A program made the translations under genes and the position numbers. From the NCBI RefSeq assembly GCF_028389875.1, contig NW_026907680.1, positions 1,178,001 to 1,242,000 of the forward strand: a stretch of DNA of 64,000 bases, in the 5' to 3' direction. Shown here in pieces: positions 32,670 to 44,119 of this stretch. This DNA comes from Rhea pennata (taxonomy: Eukaryota; Chordata; Aves; Rheiformes; Rheidae). Every line of letters begins with the position of its first letter. The first letter of the stretch is position 1. The notes under the pieces were generated by a model. That model had not been told where the DNA came from, did not search any database, and saw only the letters and a list, made by a program, of their open reading frames with translations.

Positions 32670-33644
32670 ACCAACTGCCCCAAGTCGGGTGGCTCTTGGC
32701 TGGGTGTGTGGTGAGCTCGTCCGTTTGCAGCGTGGGCGCTTTGGAGAGGATATAAAGTTAGGGGAGTGGAGTTTACAAGGTAATTTTTATTGGTAATTAA
32801 TGAAGGAATTAAATAGGACACTTCACACCCCAAACTGAGAGAAGAAATAAAAACTTCCATGCCAAGTCCCACATCATTACATTGGTCTGAAAAGAGGAAG
32901 TTGCAAAAACTACCTCTGCTACTTGAAAAGCAGCTCTTCTCCCTGCTGTGACTGTAGTTCAAACCTCTTAATTGACGGGGTATCTGACACCGCCGACGCT
33001 TGACCCAGCTAACGGAAACGTTTTAAAGTCAGTATGGTTGACCACATACCTTTGACCCTTTCAACCAAATACTCTTGGTTCGCTGCAATATCCAAATACT
33101 GCATTATAGCGTACAGAGTTGGCATGACTGGAGCTTTAACAAGCGCTGCTTGTTTCAGATTGCTGACGCTGGCTTCTGCATGCGACAAGAGCCAGCACGA
33201 CATCTGCATCCACGACAGAAATTTGAACATTCTCCCTTACAAGACGTTAACAAATGCAATGTTACAAGGAGGAACTGGCTTTTTTGTCTCACTATTTACT
33301 AAGGTAACTTACTAAGATAATTTACTAAGATTTATACAAAGTTAACAGCTTATCCAATACTCCAAATGTTTGTTTCCAATCCCAGTGAAGTACTAGCTGT
33401 CTCCCTTAAACCACAGAACGTAAACGCTATGCAGCACTGTGCGGTCGCAAAAGACGACAGTTCCTTATCTGAAGGGCTTGCATTCCATAAGAAAACAGAA
33501 ACATATGGTGTGAAAAAGGGAAGAAGTAACATCCATTTTAAAGAGCAGCAGCAGAGCAGCAAGGTGGAGATGAGGTCAGTAAGTGATCAGTTTTTCACAG
33601 GCACCACAACAGATGCAGATCTTGAGGACAGACTACAAACAGGC

Positions 33645-33680
<36 letters not shown>
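33645..33680. repeat. Poly(A) tract in the TMEM209 fragment
   Basis: About 35 consecutive A, against about 15 T at the matching place in the plus-strand gene (63,622-63,636). This is length variation between the two copies, not a retroposon tail. Confidence 0.9.
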
Positions 33681-33683
<3 letters not shown>

Positions 33684-33964
33684 GGCTTTGTTTAAATGAA
33701 GCCTATCAAATCCTGCTCTTGATTGAGGGGGATATGCATGTGATAAGGCAATGGAAGGAGTTCCTTCAGAGTTGCACTATGAAATTTTAGCTAGAATTCT
33801 AGCTCATCAAAATGCTTAAAAAGGAGGGGGGGAACCCCAAAACAGCAAAAATCAACTGCCCCAACCAAAAGATCTTTTCTTCTAATGCCCATAGCTCTCC
33901 AAAATACACCTGAGATTATCCTCCCCAGCCCAACTTAGTGCTACACCTAGTACTTAAATAATCT

Positions 33965-34175
33965 TTAATGCATCTTAATCTTAAAATGATCTTAGCTCTT
34001 AAATGCAAATGATTAATAACCTATCTGTGATAATAGAATTATTCTAAGTTAAAATAAATAAATAAATAAAATTTAATGTATCTTAACCTTAAAATGATCT
34101 TAGATCTTAAATGCAAACGATTAATCGCCTGTGATAACAGAATTAATTTAAGTTAAAATAAATAAATAAATACTT
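33965..34175. repeat. 95-bp tandem duplication with (AAAT)n
   Basis: Two tandem units contain 'catcttaatcttaaaatgatc' then '(aaat)n'. The same pair is at 63,300-63,515 in the TMEM209 gene, so it predates the inverted duplication. Confidence 0.8.
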
Positions 34176-34746
34176 CCTAGGTCTATAGATTTATTATTAT
34201 CACAGTCATAAGATGACTTCTCAGTTCTTAAACAATATTTGGATACAATGTATCACATCTAAGTCTTCATAAAACTTTTTGTGGCCTGTTTGCTTTCAGA
34301 CAAGATAGCAGGTAACAATTTAAGGAAGTAACAGCAATAGGTTTTTCAGGAAGTAGCTGATTTTAAGGAAGTTTGGAAAGACACTTACTAACGTAGACAG
34401 AGAGGGCTGACAGGCAACCATCCTTGCAACGTGTGATAGTTTTCTGACAGTTTAAGATACAAGGATGTTAATCTGAGCCTTTAACTCTCCAGGAATGAAT
34501 TCAGAGGAAACAAGAGGCTTAAGAATTTTATGCTATTGCAGCATCAGCATGCCTTTATCAGTATTTCCAGAAATCCTATGAAGAATCCTTCCAGTTTAGT
34601 AAAATGCATTACATGAAGCAAAGATCACACCAATACAAACAGGAAATGGAACTGTAATTCTTAGCAGACTTGTTTTCTATACTACCTATGCAGTGCCCTG
34701 CTATGGGGTGGCCTGCTACCAACCACCACAGCGAACCCCCCAGTTA

Positions 34747-34857
<111 letters not shown>

Positions 34858-36059
34858 CTAGGAAAGAGAAATGCAAAAATTAAAAAGCTTAGAAGCAACA
34901 AGAATGTGACAAAAATGTTAGTTTACTCTCTAGTCAGCATCACTGTTACAATCACAAAGGAGTTTAACAACAGGAACTTTGAAGTCAACCAAGGAGGAAA
35001 AGTAATTAAGAGCTCCAATTTAGATAGGGGTGATTGGCTCTAGAAAGACCCTCTAAAATGCCAAAAATTCACTATAGAGGACTTGGGAAAACAAATCTCC
35101 AGAAAGCAGTGATACTGATAAAGCTTTCCTGAACAATGAGAAAAGGGGTATTCTGAGGCACTGCACGTCACTCATAGTGGTAATTTAAACTTTCATGGGT
35201 CCACTCCCTCTCAAAACCCTTTCAGGAAATGAAGGGCCTGATAAACACAATATGTGACACTTGTATGTGACACAGTTTGGGAACTGAAGCCAAGCTGCCT
35301 GTAGGTTTATGAACAGATGCTTAGGAATCTGGTACAGAACAGTCATAATCCCACATCTCATAGAAATCTTTTACTTTTCACTCGTCCCACTACTTAGAAA
35401 CATTTGAACAGATTCTTTGGGGATTTGTTCTCTGCCCCTAAAGCCTGTGGGACAGCAAAACAGAAAAGAAATGAGAGGGGAAGCAATGGGAGGGAGCTCC
35501 AATCTTGCATGGTCAATGGGGCGCTGCAGAAGGGAAGGACAGAGCAGACACCTTTCCAAAGGAGGCTCCTTCCCTTAGGGGACTAGGACTCCCAGGCCAC
35601 CTCCCAGCCTTGCTGGTGACCCTCTCTCACGGCTGCTCCCATCTCCACTGAGCCAGTGCCATCAAGTGACAGCACAGCTAATTACAGCCCTATCAGAGAC
35701 CACCACAGCTGCGCAGTGTGAACTGGCCATGGGAAATGCTGGAGCTATGGATGATGTACGATGAGCACCTCTGACAGGGAGGAGACATCCCATCACCTGG
35801 TTCAACCTGTATGTCTTGCTGGGAACTCACTGCATTGGAGTTTTAAGCTAATTTCAGACAGTGTCATGGCAAATACGTTCAATTGAGCTCATCACCCTTG
35901 GTTTGTTCTGCAGCAACAATGCACACGTCAACATGGCTGCCCCACAAACACGCCGACACGCACATGCCAACGACACAGCTGGGCCTTTCACAGGCAAAGA
36001 CACACACACGGCAGCCCCACGCACACACATATGCAGTGCAATGGGGACCACTGGGGCAA

Positions 36060-36400
36060 CATCCCCCCTGCTCCCCCCCACCCCAGGGGTCCAGGCACCC
36101 CTCTGCCCCCCTGCACCCCAGGGGCCCAGGCATCTGGGCACTCTCCTGCCCGCCTCTACCCGAGGGGCCCAGGTGTCCGGGCACCTCTCTTCTGCCCACT
36201 ACGCGAGCGGCCCAGGCGTACGGGCATCCCTCTGCCCCGCCCTGACTCCAGGGCCCAGGCATCCGGACACCCCATTGCCTCCCCCTACCCCAGGGGCCCA
36301 GGCGTCTGGGCCCCTCCTTCCACGTGCACAGGAAATCCCCATTCCTTCCCACGCCAGGGTCCCAGGTATCCGAGCACCCCCCCTCCCCACCACCCCCGTT
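36060..36400. repeat. GC-rich minisatellite, copy 2
   Basis: Counterpart of 22,856-23,200, with the same unit order and a few substitutions. Confidence 0.8.
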
Positions 36401-36670
36401 ACCTGAGCGCCGGCTCGGACGCCTGGGCCCCTCGCCGCGCCCCCTTTCCTCCCCCAGGCCCAGCGATGCCGCTGCCGCCCCGCGCCGGGAACTGCAATCC
36501 CAGCAGGCAGCGCGGCCGCCGAGCCCCGCCCCCTCCCTGGCGCCTCGCGGGAGCAGCCGCTGTGAGGAGGAGCCTTCCTGGCCCCGAGCCCCGGCTGCTC
36601 CGCTCCGCTCCTCAGGCCTCCCCAGAGCTGCCGCGCTGCAGGCGGGCGAGCGCGCCGCACACCCCGCCAA
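36401..36670 (-). promoter_or_regulatory. CpG-island promoter, copy 2 (orphan)
   Basis: Nearly identical to 23,201-23,470, including the ZNF143-like element and the donor-like 'gtaacg'. Downstream on the minus strand its linker exon is cut at 35,397 and runs into antisense-arranged TMEM209 fragment exons (34,857 then 33,175, same strand). The promoter could drive a chimeric transcript into them. Confidence 0.6.
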
Positions 36671-36696
36671 GAGCCACCCGGCCTGGGGCAGCTGGT

Positions 36697-37317
36697 TTAA
36701 TTCAGCACACAAGAACTTCCTGGGTGCTCGCGCGGCTCACAAGCAGAGCTGCTGCTGCTGCTGCCGCCGCTGCCGCCGTTGTGGCTGCTGCTGTGGCCAC
36801 CGCCGCTGCCCCCGGGGCTCCCACTGCCGCTTCCCCTCTGTCTGACATGTGGTCTTCGACTGCGCCTGCCCCTGGGGCTGCCGCTGTGCCCGCCACCGGG
36901 GCTTCCACTGCTGCTGCCACCGCCAGTGGATCTGCTGCTGTCCCCGCCACTGGAGCTTCCACTGCCGCTGCCGCTCTGTCTGACACTGGCACTGGAGCTG
37001 CCGCTGTGCCTGCAGCTGGAGCTTCCACTGCCACTGCCAGTGAGGCTGCTGCTGACACTGGGGCTGTCGCTCTGTCTGACAGTGGGTTTCCCAGTGCCAC
37101 TGGGGCTCCCGGTGGGGCTGCCGCTCTGTCTGCCACTGGGGCTCCCACTGCCACTGCCAGTGGGGCTGCTGCCGGCACTGTGGCTGCCACTGATGCTGCC
37201 ACTGCCCCTGCCACTGCTGCTCTGTCTTCTGTTGCCACCGGGTCTGCCGCTGACACTGCCACTGCTGCTGCTCTTTCTCCTGCTTGTCCCTGTCTCCGCC
37301 CATGGCTCTTCTTCCCC
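36697..37317 (-). CDS. Ser/Gly-rich terminal exon (copy 4)
   Basis: Duplicate of 23,499-24,119 with the same acceptor, frame and ending (ACEPREHPGSS, TAA at 36,697-36,699). It differs mainly in the polyserine run, which is interrupted by Gly codons (plus-strand ccg). Confidence 0.55.
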   Translation of the reverse strand, partial: GEEEPWAETGTSRRKSSSSGSVSGRPGGNRRQSSSGRGSGSISGSHSAGSSPTGSGSGSPSGRQSGSPTGSPSGTGKPTVRQSDSPSVSSSLTGSGSGSSSCRHSGSSSASVRQSGSGSGSSSGGDSSRSTGGGSSSGSPGGGHSGSPRGRRSRRPHVRQRGSGSGSPGGSGGGHSSSHNGGSGGSSSSSSACEPREHPGSSCVLN

Positions 37318-37359
37318 CTGGAGAAGGAGGCAGAAAGGAACAGGCTGTGCCCTCCTGCG

Positions 37360-38466
37360 GCAGAAAGGCCAAGGCCGTCCTGCTAGGGAGGACAGGGGTG
37401 CGCAGTGAGGGGCAGAGCCGGTCTCTTCTCCTGCAAGGAAAAGGCCTGTTCCCTAACTCTTCCTGTGAGCCTTCCTGTCAGCACCCTTCTGCCAGGAAGG
37501 GAAGCCCAGCAAGGCTGAACATCCCTTGCTTGTTCACACCAAAGATCTAACTCATCACACAGCTGAAGAGAAACTCTCCATCTTCTAGCGTGGAAACGCC
37601 CTGCAGTTCCACAGCCACCAAGCAGAGAGCCCCAGAGGCTTTGTTGGGTTGCTCACAGAGAGCGCTGGAGAGGCAGATACATTGCAGAAGTAGAGCACAG
37701 CTGGCATCTCTGAAAACAAAGGCCTGCGCAAAGCCTTCCAGGGCCCAGCAGGGCTCTTGTACAGCCAGCACCCATAGCACAAGGCCTGGGCAGAGAGCAG
37801 GCTGGCACATGAAGGGCCTCAATGAGGAGCACTTACCACTCCAGACCTCTGACGGCCCTCGCTCAGAGGACATGCACTAGTGCTCGGGCTTCTCTCCGTT
37901 CCTTCTTCCTGCCCGCTGCTGCACTCTGTGCAGAGCACTCTGAGGTGACTGGCACCAGCCTGCAAATACACACCGCGGAGAGGTGATATGAGCACAGGGA
38001 GAGTAGGGTCCCCACCTGGCCCTCACCAGCTTCACACCTGCTCCTGCAGCAGAAGGCAATTCTGCAGCAGAAGCACAGGGCTTCCACTGACTGGGGCCAC
38101 ATCAGAGCATCACCTCCCATCAAATACCTGGGGCTGCACGTCATGCCTGAAGGAGAGCTCCAGGAGCCCAAGGGAGACTCTCTCCAGGCAGTGAGGAGAG
38201 CAGCAGGGTCATCTGCCAGGACAGGCTCTGAAACACACCATTACCTGCTGTCCTGCCAACTACACAAGACTGCTCTGTGGCCCCAAAGACTCTGTGTTCA
38301 GGGGTGGGCAATAGGTTGTTGCTGGGCACCCAGTGTCAAAGAAGGAGAAAGGCATCAAGCATTTACACACAAAGCCCTTAGCAGGTGGACGACAGCACAG
38401 AGTTCTGCAGAACCCTCTCCCCACCCTCAGAGCCCAGATGTATGCAGAGCATGCATGCAGGTCACT
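37360..38466 (-). repeat. CCDC81-like modules D, C, B (duplicate of 24.16-25.27 kb)
   Basis: The modules have the same order and near-identical sequence. Exon F and exon A of this unit are displaced to 39.2-39.4 kb by the LTR insertion. Confidence 0.75.
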
Positions 38467-38469
38467 GCG

Positions 38470-39190
38470 ACTGTATCCCTGCTACCTGACACTTGATGGG
38501 AATGGTCCGTGTTGTAACTTTTTGTATCTGTACTACCTGATACTTGGTGGGAATAGTCTAGTGTTGTAACTTTTCAGTGCCTGAACAATACCGCTGTGTT
38601 AAGCGGGATACAAATAAGTAACTGACAAGGTCTTGGGAATCTGTGAGAAAGAACAGTGGTTGGTTACATGTAGATTCGGTGGCTTCCAGCTACAGAATCA
38701 CCATGAGAAGCAGTCAACATGAAGGTCAGAAGCTGAAGAGTAGTGAAATAGCGACCCCCAAAGCCAAATGTGGCCCCCGAAATAAGTCTGCACGCGTGCG
38801 CAGTATCATAGCCTGGTTATGCAACCGGGGTGGAGTTGGGCTAGACTCCCTGCACTTGCTGGCCCCAGGTGCCGGGACTCCCGCCTACCACAAGTAATCA
38901 TAAATACCGGAGTTTTTCTGAAGGAGAGAGAGGCTGCTACACAACAGAGGACCACGTTGCCTCCTCGGGGACATCCGAAAAGATTGTACCTGCCGATTCT
39001 CGCTCTCTCATCATGCAGATGATTGGGACAAGCATTGAGGTGGTCCTCGAGATTACCATTGGGTCGGTCTGTTCGTAAGTATCTACTAATAAACTGCTTG
39101 CTCCTAAAGAGTGTTTGTGTGTGTGTGTGTGTGTGAGTGAGTTTGTGCCAGCTTGCCAACCTGGGCATATGGCCCCCGGGAATCTAACTA
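38470..39190 (+). mobile_element. Probable solo LTR of an endogenous retrovirus
   Basis: About 720 bases interrupt a module sequence that is continuous in other copies ('gtcactg' then 'ggacccagccgctgg', as at 7,780). It has a TATA-like 'cataaata' at 38,899, a polyadenylation signal 'aataaa' at 39,090 followed by a GT-rich tract (39,113-39,135), and a TG start near 38,471. No internal viral genes are present. The family is not identified, and the target-site duplication is not clear. Confidence 0.55.
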
Positions 39191-39204
39191 TAAGAGGGAC
39201 CCAG

Positions 39205-39880
39205 CCGCTGGGAAGACTTTCAGAGCAGCCTCCCCCAGCCCTGGCACTGCAGCCCTAACAAACCTGTGCGGAGAGACTGCTGCCTTTGTGAGGCAGGGGG
39301 AAAGAAGGAAGGCAAAGTACTCACGTTGGAAAAATACTTGGAAGAGGTTCAAGGGACACAATCGAAGCTGCTTTAGTGGCTGTCGGGATTGAATCCCTGC
39401 GTATTTTCATCTGCAAAGGTGAGAAAGAGAGGTGAGATGCTGCCAAGGAAAGGCTCTTGCTCCTGGCAAGGGCAGCCCATGTTTCCATGCTCCGGAGAAG
39501 AAGCTGCCTCTCAGAACTGCAGAAACACCCATTGCTTTTGCTCACAGCAGCCCCTCCATTCCACACAAGAGCAGCTGCAGGGGAATATGGGCAAAGAGCT
39601 AAATGTTCTGGCAGGCTTTTGTCAAGGGAAGAGCCAAAAGGCTGATCCAGAAGAGCATGGAGTCAAGGGAGGCAAGCACAGGGGAAGGCAGCTCACTAAA
39701 CTCTAGGGCAATGTGCAGGGCAGTCCTGCTAGGGAGGACAGGAGGGGGTAGGGGGGGGCTATGGCAGCTCCATTTTGCAGAAGGGAAGGTTCTTCCCCAG
39801 CCTCTGCTCTGAGCCTTCCCGGGAGCCTTCCTGTCAGCACCCTTTTACCCTGAACGGAAGCCCAGAAAAGCTGAACATCC
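39205..39880 (-). repeat. CCDC81-like exons F and A after the LTR
   Basis: Exon A is 39,325-39,410 (86 bp, open: MKIRRDSIPTATKAASIV and PSIFPT). Exon F remains in part at about 39.20-39.27 kb. It is near-identical to 25.3-25.9 kb. Confidence 0.65.
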
Positions 39881-41100
39881 CATTCTCTTTGAACCAGGCA
39901 TCTGAATTATGACAGAGCTGAGCAGAAACTCTTCACTTTCTATCACAGAAAGGCCCAGCACTTCCAGTGCCACCAGCAGGAGGGCCCCAGAGGCTCTGCT
40001 GGTGTGTTCACGGAGAGCAAGGTGCAACAGCGTGTGCATTCCAAAACTACATTCACCACCACCTTTGAAGGCAGGACTGGGCGATGTCGGGCAGGGCTCA
40101 GTGAACCCATGGGAAGGGCTCTTGTGAGCCAGCGCCCATAGCACAAGGCTTTTGCAGGATGCACACCGGCAGAAGAAGGGCCTCCAACAGTGACACTTAC
40201 TGCTCTGGCATTCTCGTCCACTTCATTCCTAGGCCACTCAGTAGGTGCTCCAGCTTCTGAAGATGGCTTCCTCCTGCCTGGCACTGCCTTCTGGGCAGAG
40301 CACTCTGGGGTGCCTAGGAATGGACTGCAAATACACACCGCGGGGAGGTGGCATGAGCACAGGGGGAGTAGGGTCCCCATTTCAGCCTGACAAGTTGGGC
40401 ACCTGCTTCTACCACAGAAGGCAGTTCTGTAGCAGAAGCACATGGGTCCCACTGACTGGGGTCACATCCACAGGAACGGGGATCACCCCCTAACAAAACA
40501 CCCAGGGCTGCAGATCATGCCCGAAGGAGAGCTCTGGACACAACCACAGTGAAAATTTCTCTCCATGCAGGAAGGCGAGCAGCAGGGTCATCTGGCAGGA
40601 TAGGCTCCGAGGCACAGCATTACGCACTGTGCTGCCAGCTACATTAGCCACTGCTCTGTGGCCCCAGGTACTCTGTTCCAGGATGGGCAATGGTTTGCTG
40701 CCTGTCTTCCTTGGTCCGGTGGCCTTACGAGGTCATCCTACAAGGGACAGCCTAAGCTGGAATACAGCCACACCGCTGTTGTGTTAAGGCAGGATCAAAG
40801 CAGAGAGGAAAGGTGTTAGGTTCTCACTCTGTTGCCAGGGCACATGTCTGGCTGCTTTCTCCCTCTGTCATAGTTTCTTAATTCTGTCTTCAACACTTGA
40901 ACTGCACCATATTCAGTGTTGCAGAGGTGGGAGGGGACCAGGTCTTGGGGAAGACTTTGCAAGGTACCTATTTACCACTAGCTCACCATGACATGGTACC
41001 CACCTACCTGCACCCAAACCTCTTCTGCTCGCTGGAGCTTTAATGGGCAGCAAGTGCTGTGAGCCTGGAGAGTGGCCCTCTCCAGCAGTGGCGCTGACCG
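39881..41100 (-). repeat. CCDC81-like modules E, B, C, D (partner 26.78-28.03 kb, inverted)
   Basis: Module D at about 39.9-40.0 kb (LLLVALEVLGLSVIESEE), module C at 40.2-40.33 kb (FLGTPECSAQKAV), module B at 40.39-40.45 kb and module E at 40.50-40.69 kb. The sequence from 40.72 to 41.10 kb is shared only with 26.77-27.18 kb. Confidence 0.75.
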
Positions 41101-41205
41101 GCAACGGCGCAACTGCCTGACAACGGCGGCAACGGCAGCAGCAGCACTGCTTGTGAGCCATGCGAGCACACAGGAAGTTCTCTGATGCTGAATTAAACCA
41201 ACTGC
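41101..41205 (+). pseudogene. Remnant of Ser-rich terminal exon (copy 5)
   Basis: Only the last codons remain: a few AGC codons, then TACEPCEHTGSSLMLN and TAA. It is followed by the usual flank 'ctgccccaagtcgggtggct'. Confidence 0.75.
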
Positions 41206-41815
41206 CCCAAGTCGGGTGGCTCTTGGCTGGGTGTGCAGTGAGATCATCTGTTTGCAGCATGGGAACTTTGGAGAGGCCTGAAGAGGAGAGCTGAGGAGTC
41301 AGGGCTCGGGGGCTGCTGCCAGGGCAGCTCTCCGCCACGGTCCTGCTTTGGCTCTTTGGCTGCAGCTGCGGTGGCTGTGGCCTAGGGGTGTGCTGCGTCT
41401 TGTTGGTGCTGGGGAGAGGCGTGGAGAGGGCCCTGCCATGGCCAACGCATGTCCTGGGGCCAGGGGGCCTGTGGGGAGAGGAGGAAAAAGCTGCTGTACG
41501 CCTCTGAGGGGAGGAAGTGCTTGAGCCTGGGCCCCCCTTGCTGGGGCCCAGTGCTGGCTGCATGGTGGGAGGGAACTGCCAGCTCTTGTGTGTGTCTTGG
41601 GTGCCCTTGAGTGCTGGGCTTTTGCGGGCGTGAGGGGAAGAAGGCGGGTGCCCATGGCCAGAAGGGGAAGCGGCCACCCCGGAGGCTTGGTGCCAGCAGA
41701 GTCCATGGCCACCTGGGCTGTAGCACCCGGGAACTAGTGGAGTTGCAGAGACCGAGGGCAGGTAGGAAGGAGGGCAGCAGAGCCCAGAGCTGGCCTTGAG
41801 GCGAGCAGGCTCAGC
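41206..41815. repeat. Third copy of the 0.65-1.69 kb block
   Basis: It matches about 1,110-1,690 inverted, with the same 'HLGCSTRELVELQ' frame on the plus strand at 41,611-41,760. It ends where a CR1 element begins. Confidence 0.8.
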
Positions 41816-42295
41816 AGAATCACAGAATCAGGAAGGTTGGAAGGGACCTGTGGAGATCATCTAGTCCAACCTCCCTGCTCAGGCAGGGTCACCTAGACCA
41901 TCATAGACAGGACTGCATCCAGAGAGGCCTTGAATCTCTCCAGGGAAGGAGACTCCTCCACCTCTCTGGGTAACCTCTCCCAGTGCTCGGTCACTGTCAC
42001 TGTGAAGAAATTCCTCCTCATATTCAGGCGGAGCGTCCGCTGGTTCAGTTTGTGCCCGCTGCCTCTAGTCCTGTCGCACGGCACTACTGAAAAGAGTTTG
42101 GCCCCGTCCCCTTGACACCCTCCCTTCAGGTACTTAGACACACTGATAAGATCCCCCTCAGGCTTCTCCTCCGCAGGCTAAACAGCCCCAGCTCTCGCAG
42201 CCGTTCCTCGGAGGGCAGCTGCTCCAGCCCCCGACCACCTTCGCAGCCCCACGCCGCCCTCTCTCCAGCAGCTCCGTGTCTCTCTCGTCCCCTCT
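41816..42295 (-). repeat. CR1 LINE fragment
   Basis: The 3' end 'cacagaatcaggaaggttgg' is at 41,820, with the ORF end running leftward (YLKGGCQGDGAKLFSVVP, GHKLNQRTLRLNMRRNFF, EHWERLPREVEESPSLE). It lies at the junction between the third block copy and the CpG promoter. Confidence 0.9.
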
Positions 42296-42296
42296 G

Positions 42297-42470
42297 TCAC
42301 GGCTCGAGGAGGCGCCAGGGAGGGGGCGGGGCTCGGCGGCCGCGCTGCCTGCTGGGATTGCAGTTCCCGGCGCGGGGCGGCAGCGGCATCGCTGGGCCTG
42401 GGGGAGGGAAGGGGGCGCGGGGAGGGGCCCAGGCGTCCGAGCCGGCGCTCGGGTGACGGGGGGCGGGGGG
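42297..42470 (+). promoter_or_regulatory. CpG-island promoter, copy 3, for the right CARD copy
   Basis: Reverse complement of 23.2-23.35 kb, with GC boxes and the ZNF143-like 'gcctgctgggattgcagtt' at 42,347-42,365. The donor-like site is changed to 'gctcg|ggtgacgg'. The CR1 at 41.8-42.3 kb sits immediately upstream. Confidence 0.6.
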
Positions 42471-42790
42471 AAGGGGGGGTGCTCGGACACCTGGGCCCCT
42501 GGCGTGGGAAGGGATGGGGATTTCCTGGGCACGTGGAAGGAGGGGCCCGGACGCCTGGACCCCTCGTGTGGGGGGGGCAGAGGGGTGTCGGGAGGCCTGG
42601 ACGCCTGGTGTGGGGGGAGGCAGTGGGGTGTCCGGATGCTGGGTCCCTGGGGTGGTGGGGCCCAGCGGGGTCTTGGATGCCCCCCAGGGTGGGGGGCTGA
42701 GGGGTGCCTGGACACCTGGGCCCCCGGGGTGTAAGGGGGGCAGGGGGGATGTTGTCCCACTGGTCCCAATTGCCCTGCACATGGGTGTGC
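42471..42790. repeat. GC-rich minisatellite, copy 3 (inverted)
   Basis: Same unit type as 22.86-23.20 kb in reverse complement, more diverged ('ggacgcctgg' cores). Confidence 0.8.
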
Positions 42791-43383
42791 GTGGGGCTGC
42801 CGTGTGCGTGGGGCTGCCGTGTCCATGTCTTTGCCTGTGAAAGGGGCAGCCGTGTCGTTGGCGTGTGTGTGTCATTGGCGTGTTATTGGGGCAGCCATGT
42901 TGGCATGTGTGTGGTTGCTGCAGAACAAACCAAGGGTGATGAGCTCGATTGACTGTTTTTGCCAGGACACTGTCTGAAATTAGCTTAAAACTCCAATGCA
43001 GTGAGTTCCCAGCAAGACATATGGGTTGAACCAGGTGATGGGATGTCTCCTCCCTGTCAGAGGTGCTCATGGAACATCATCCGTAGCTCCAGCATTTCCC
43101 ATGGCCAGTTCACACCGCGCAGTGGTGGTCTCTGGTAGGGCTGCGGTTAGCTGTGCTGTCACTTGATGGCACTGGCTCGATGGGGATGGGAGCAGCCGTG
43201 AGAGAGGGTCACCCGCAAGGCTGGGAGGTGGCCTGGGAGTCCTGGTCTCCTAAGGGAAGGAGCCTCCTTTGGAAAGGTGTCTGCTCTGTCCCTCCCTTCT
43301 GCAGCGCCCCGTCGACTGTGCAAGATTGGAGCTCCCTCCCATTGCTTCCCCTCTCATTTCTTTTCTGTTTTGCTGTCCCACAG

Positions 43384-44014
43384 GCTTTAGGGGCAGAGAA
43401 CAAATCCCCAAATCTGCTCAAATGTTGCAGTGACAGGTGAGACTTTTGGGGGTGAAACGCCTCAAAACCAGGGGCAGGGGCTCAAACACCCACTCTAAAA
43501 CACAGCATTGGCCCCGGCACAGCCCCAGTTTGAATTAGACATTCACACTAGAATGCTTTCGGCTTTCGGCTAGACGGTGCCATCACCCACTAATAGCAGA
43601 GAGGACTGGGTGCTCCGTGGTGCCGTTCATTTCCTCCTTGGGTCGTGCTAGCTCAGGCAAACCCCGCTGTGAAGTGGCTGCTGCTCCATGACCTGTGAAG
43701 CAGCTGAAGGAGCACCAGTGTGTCCACAGATGACTAACCCTTTGCTTCTGTCTTCCCCAGGGGAACACTTTGTCGATAGGCACCGAGTGGAGCTGATTGA
43801 ACGTGTTGTTATAGTGAAAGGTGTCCTGGACCTCCTGCTCGGGGACATTCTGGACTTTGAGCAATACCAAAGAATTCTGGCGGAGAAACCATCCCACACC
43901 ATGATGCGTGAGCTGTTCAGGCTGTTGCTGAGCTGGACTCTCTGGTGCAAGGATCGCCTGTACGAGGCCCTGAAGAAAAAGCCCCCACCCCTCGTTGAAG
44001 CCCTTGAGAAGTAA
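43384..44014 (+). pseudogene. CARD unit, right copy with frameshifted linker exon
   Basis: Mirror of 21,618-22,246. The CARD exon 43,761-44,014 is intact and open (HFVDRHRVELIERVVIV, ILDFEQYQRILAEKPSH, MMRELFRLLLSWTLW, CKDRLYEALKKKPPPLVEAL, TAA). The linker exon 43,384-43,436 has lost four bases relative to the left copy (53 versus 57), which puts a TGA in frame and removes use of the upstream Met. CARD substitutions are mostly conservative, so the exon itself may have been under constraint until recently. A different first exon or an alternative start would be needed for expression. Confidence 0.72.
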
Positions 44015-44119
44015 TTTGCAGAGGCACTGACTGCTCTGTGATACAGAGGAGTTCTTCCATGGAGAAGCAAAGTTCCTCTAGGCAGCTCACAAGTGACTTC
44101 ACAAATGGCAGCATCACCA

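Larger units (their letters stand above)
35397..38466. repeat. Direct duplication, copy 2 (partner 22,200-25,270)
   Basis: It starts inside the CARD linker exon: only 'aacatttgaacag' onward is kept, so the donor side and the CARD exon are absent and TMEM209 sequence takes their place. It contains the promoter, minisatellite, Ser-rich exon and modules D, C, B of the CCDC81-like unit. It ends at 38,466, where a probable LTR interrupts the module sequence. Confidence 0.9.

Noticed and set aside
33366-33695. Lys-rich ORF at 33.4-33.7 kb, with mirror at 63.7-63.9 kb
   Set aside because: It is intronic sequence of TMEM209 ending in the poly(A) run, and the mirrored frame is also intronic.
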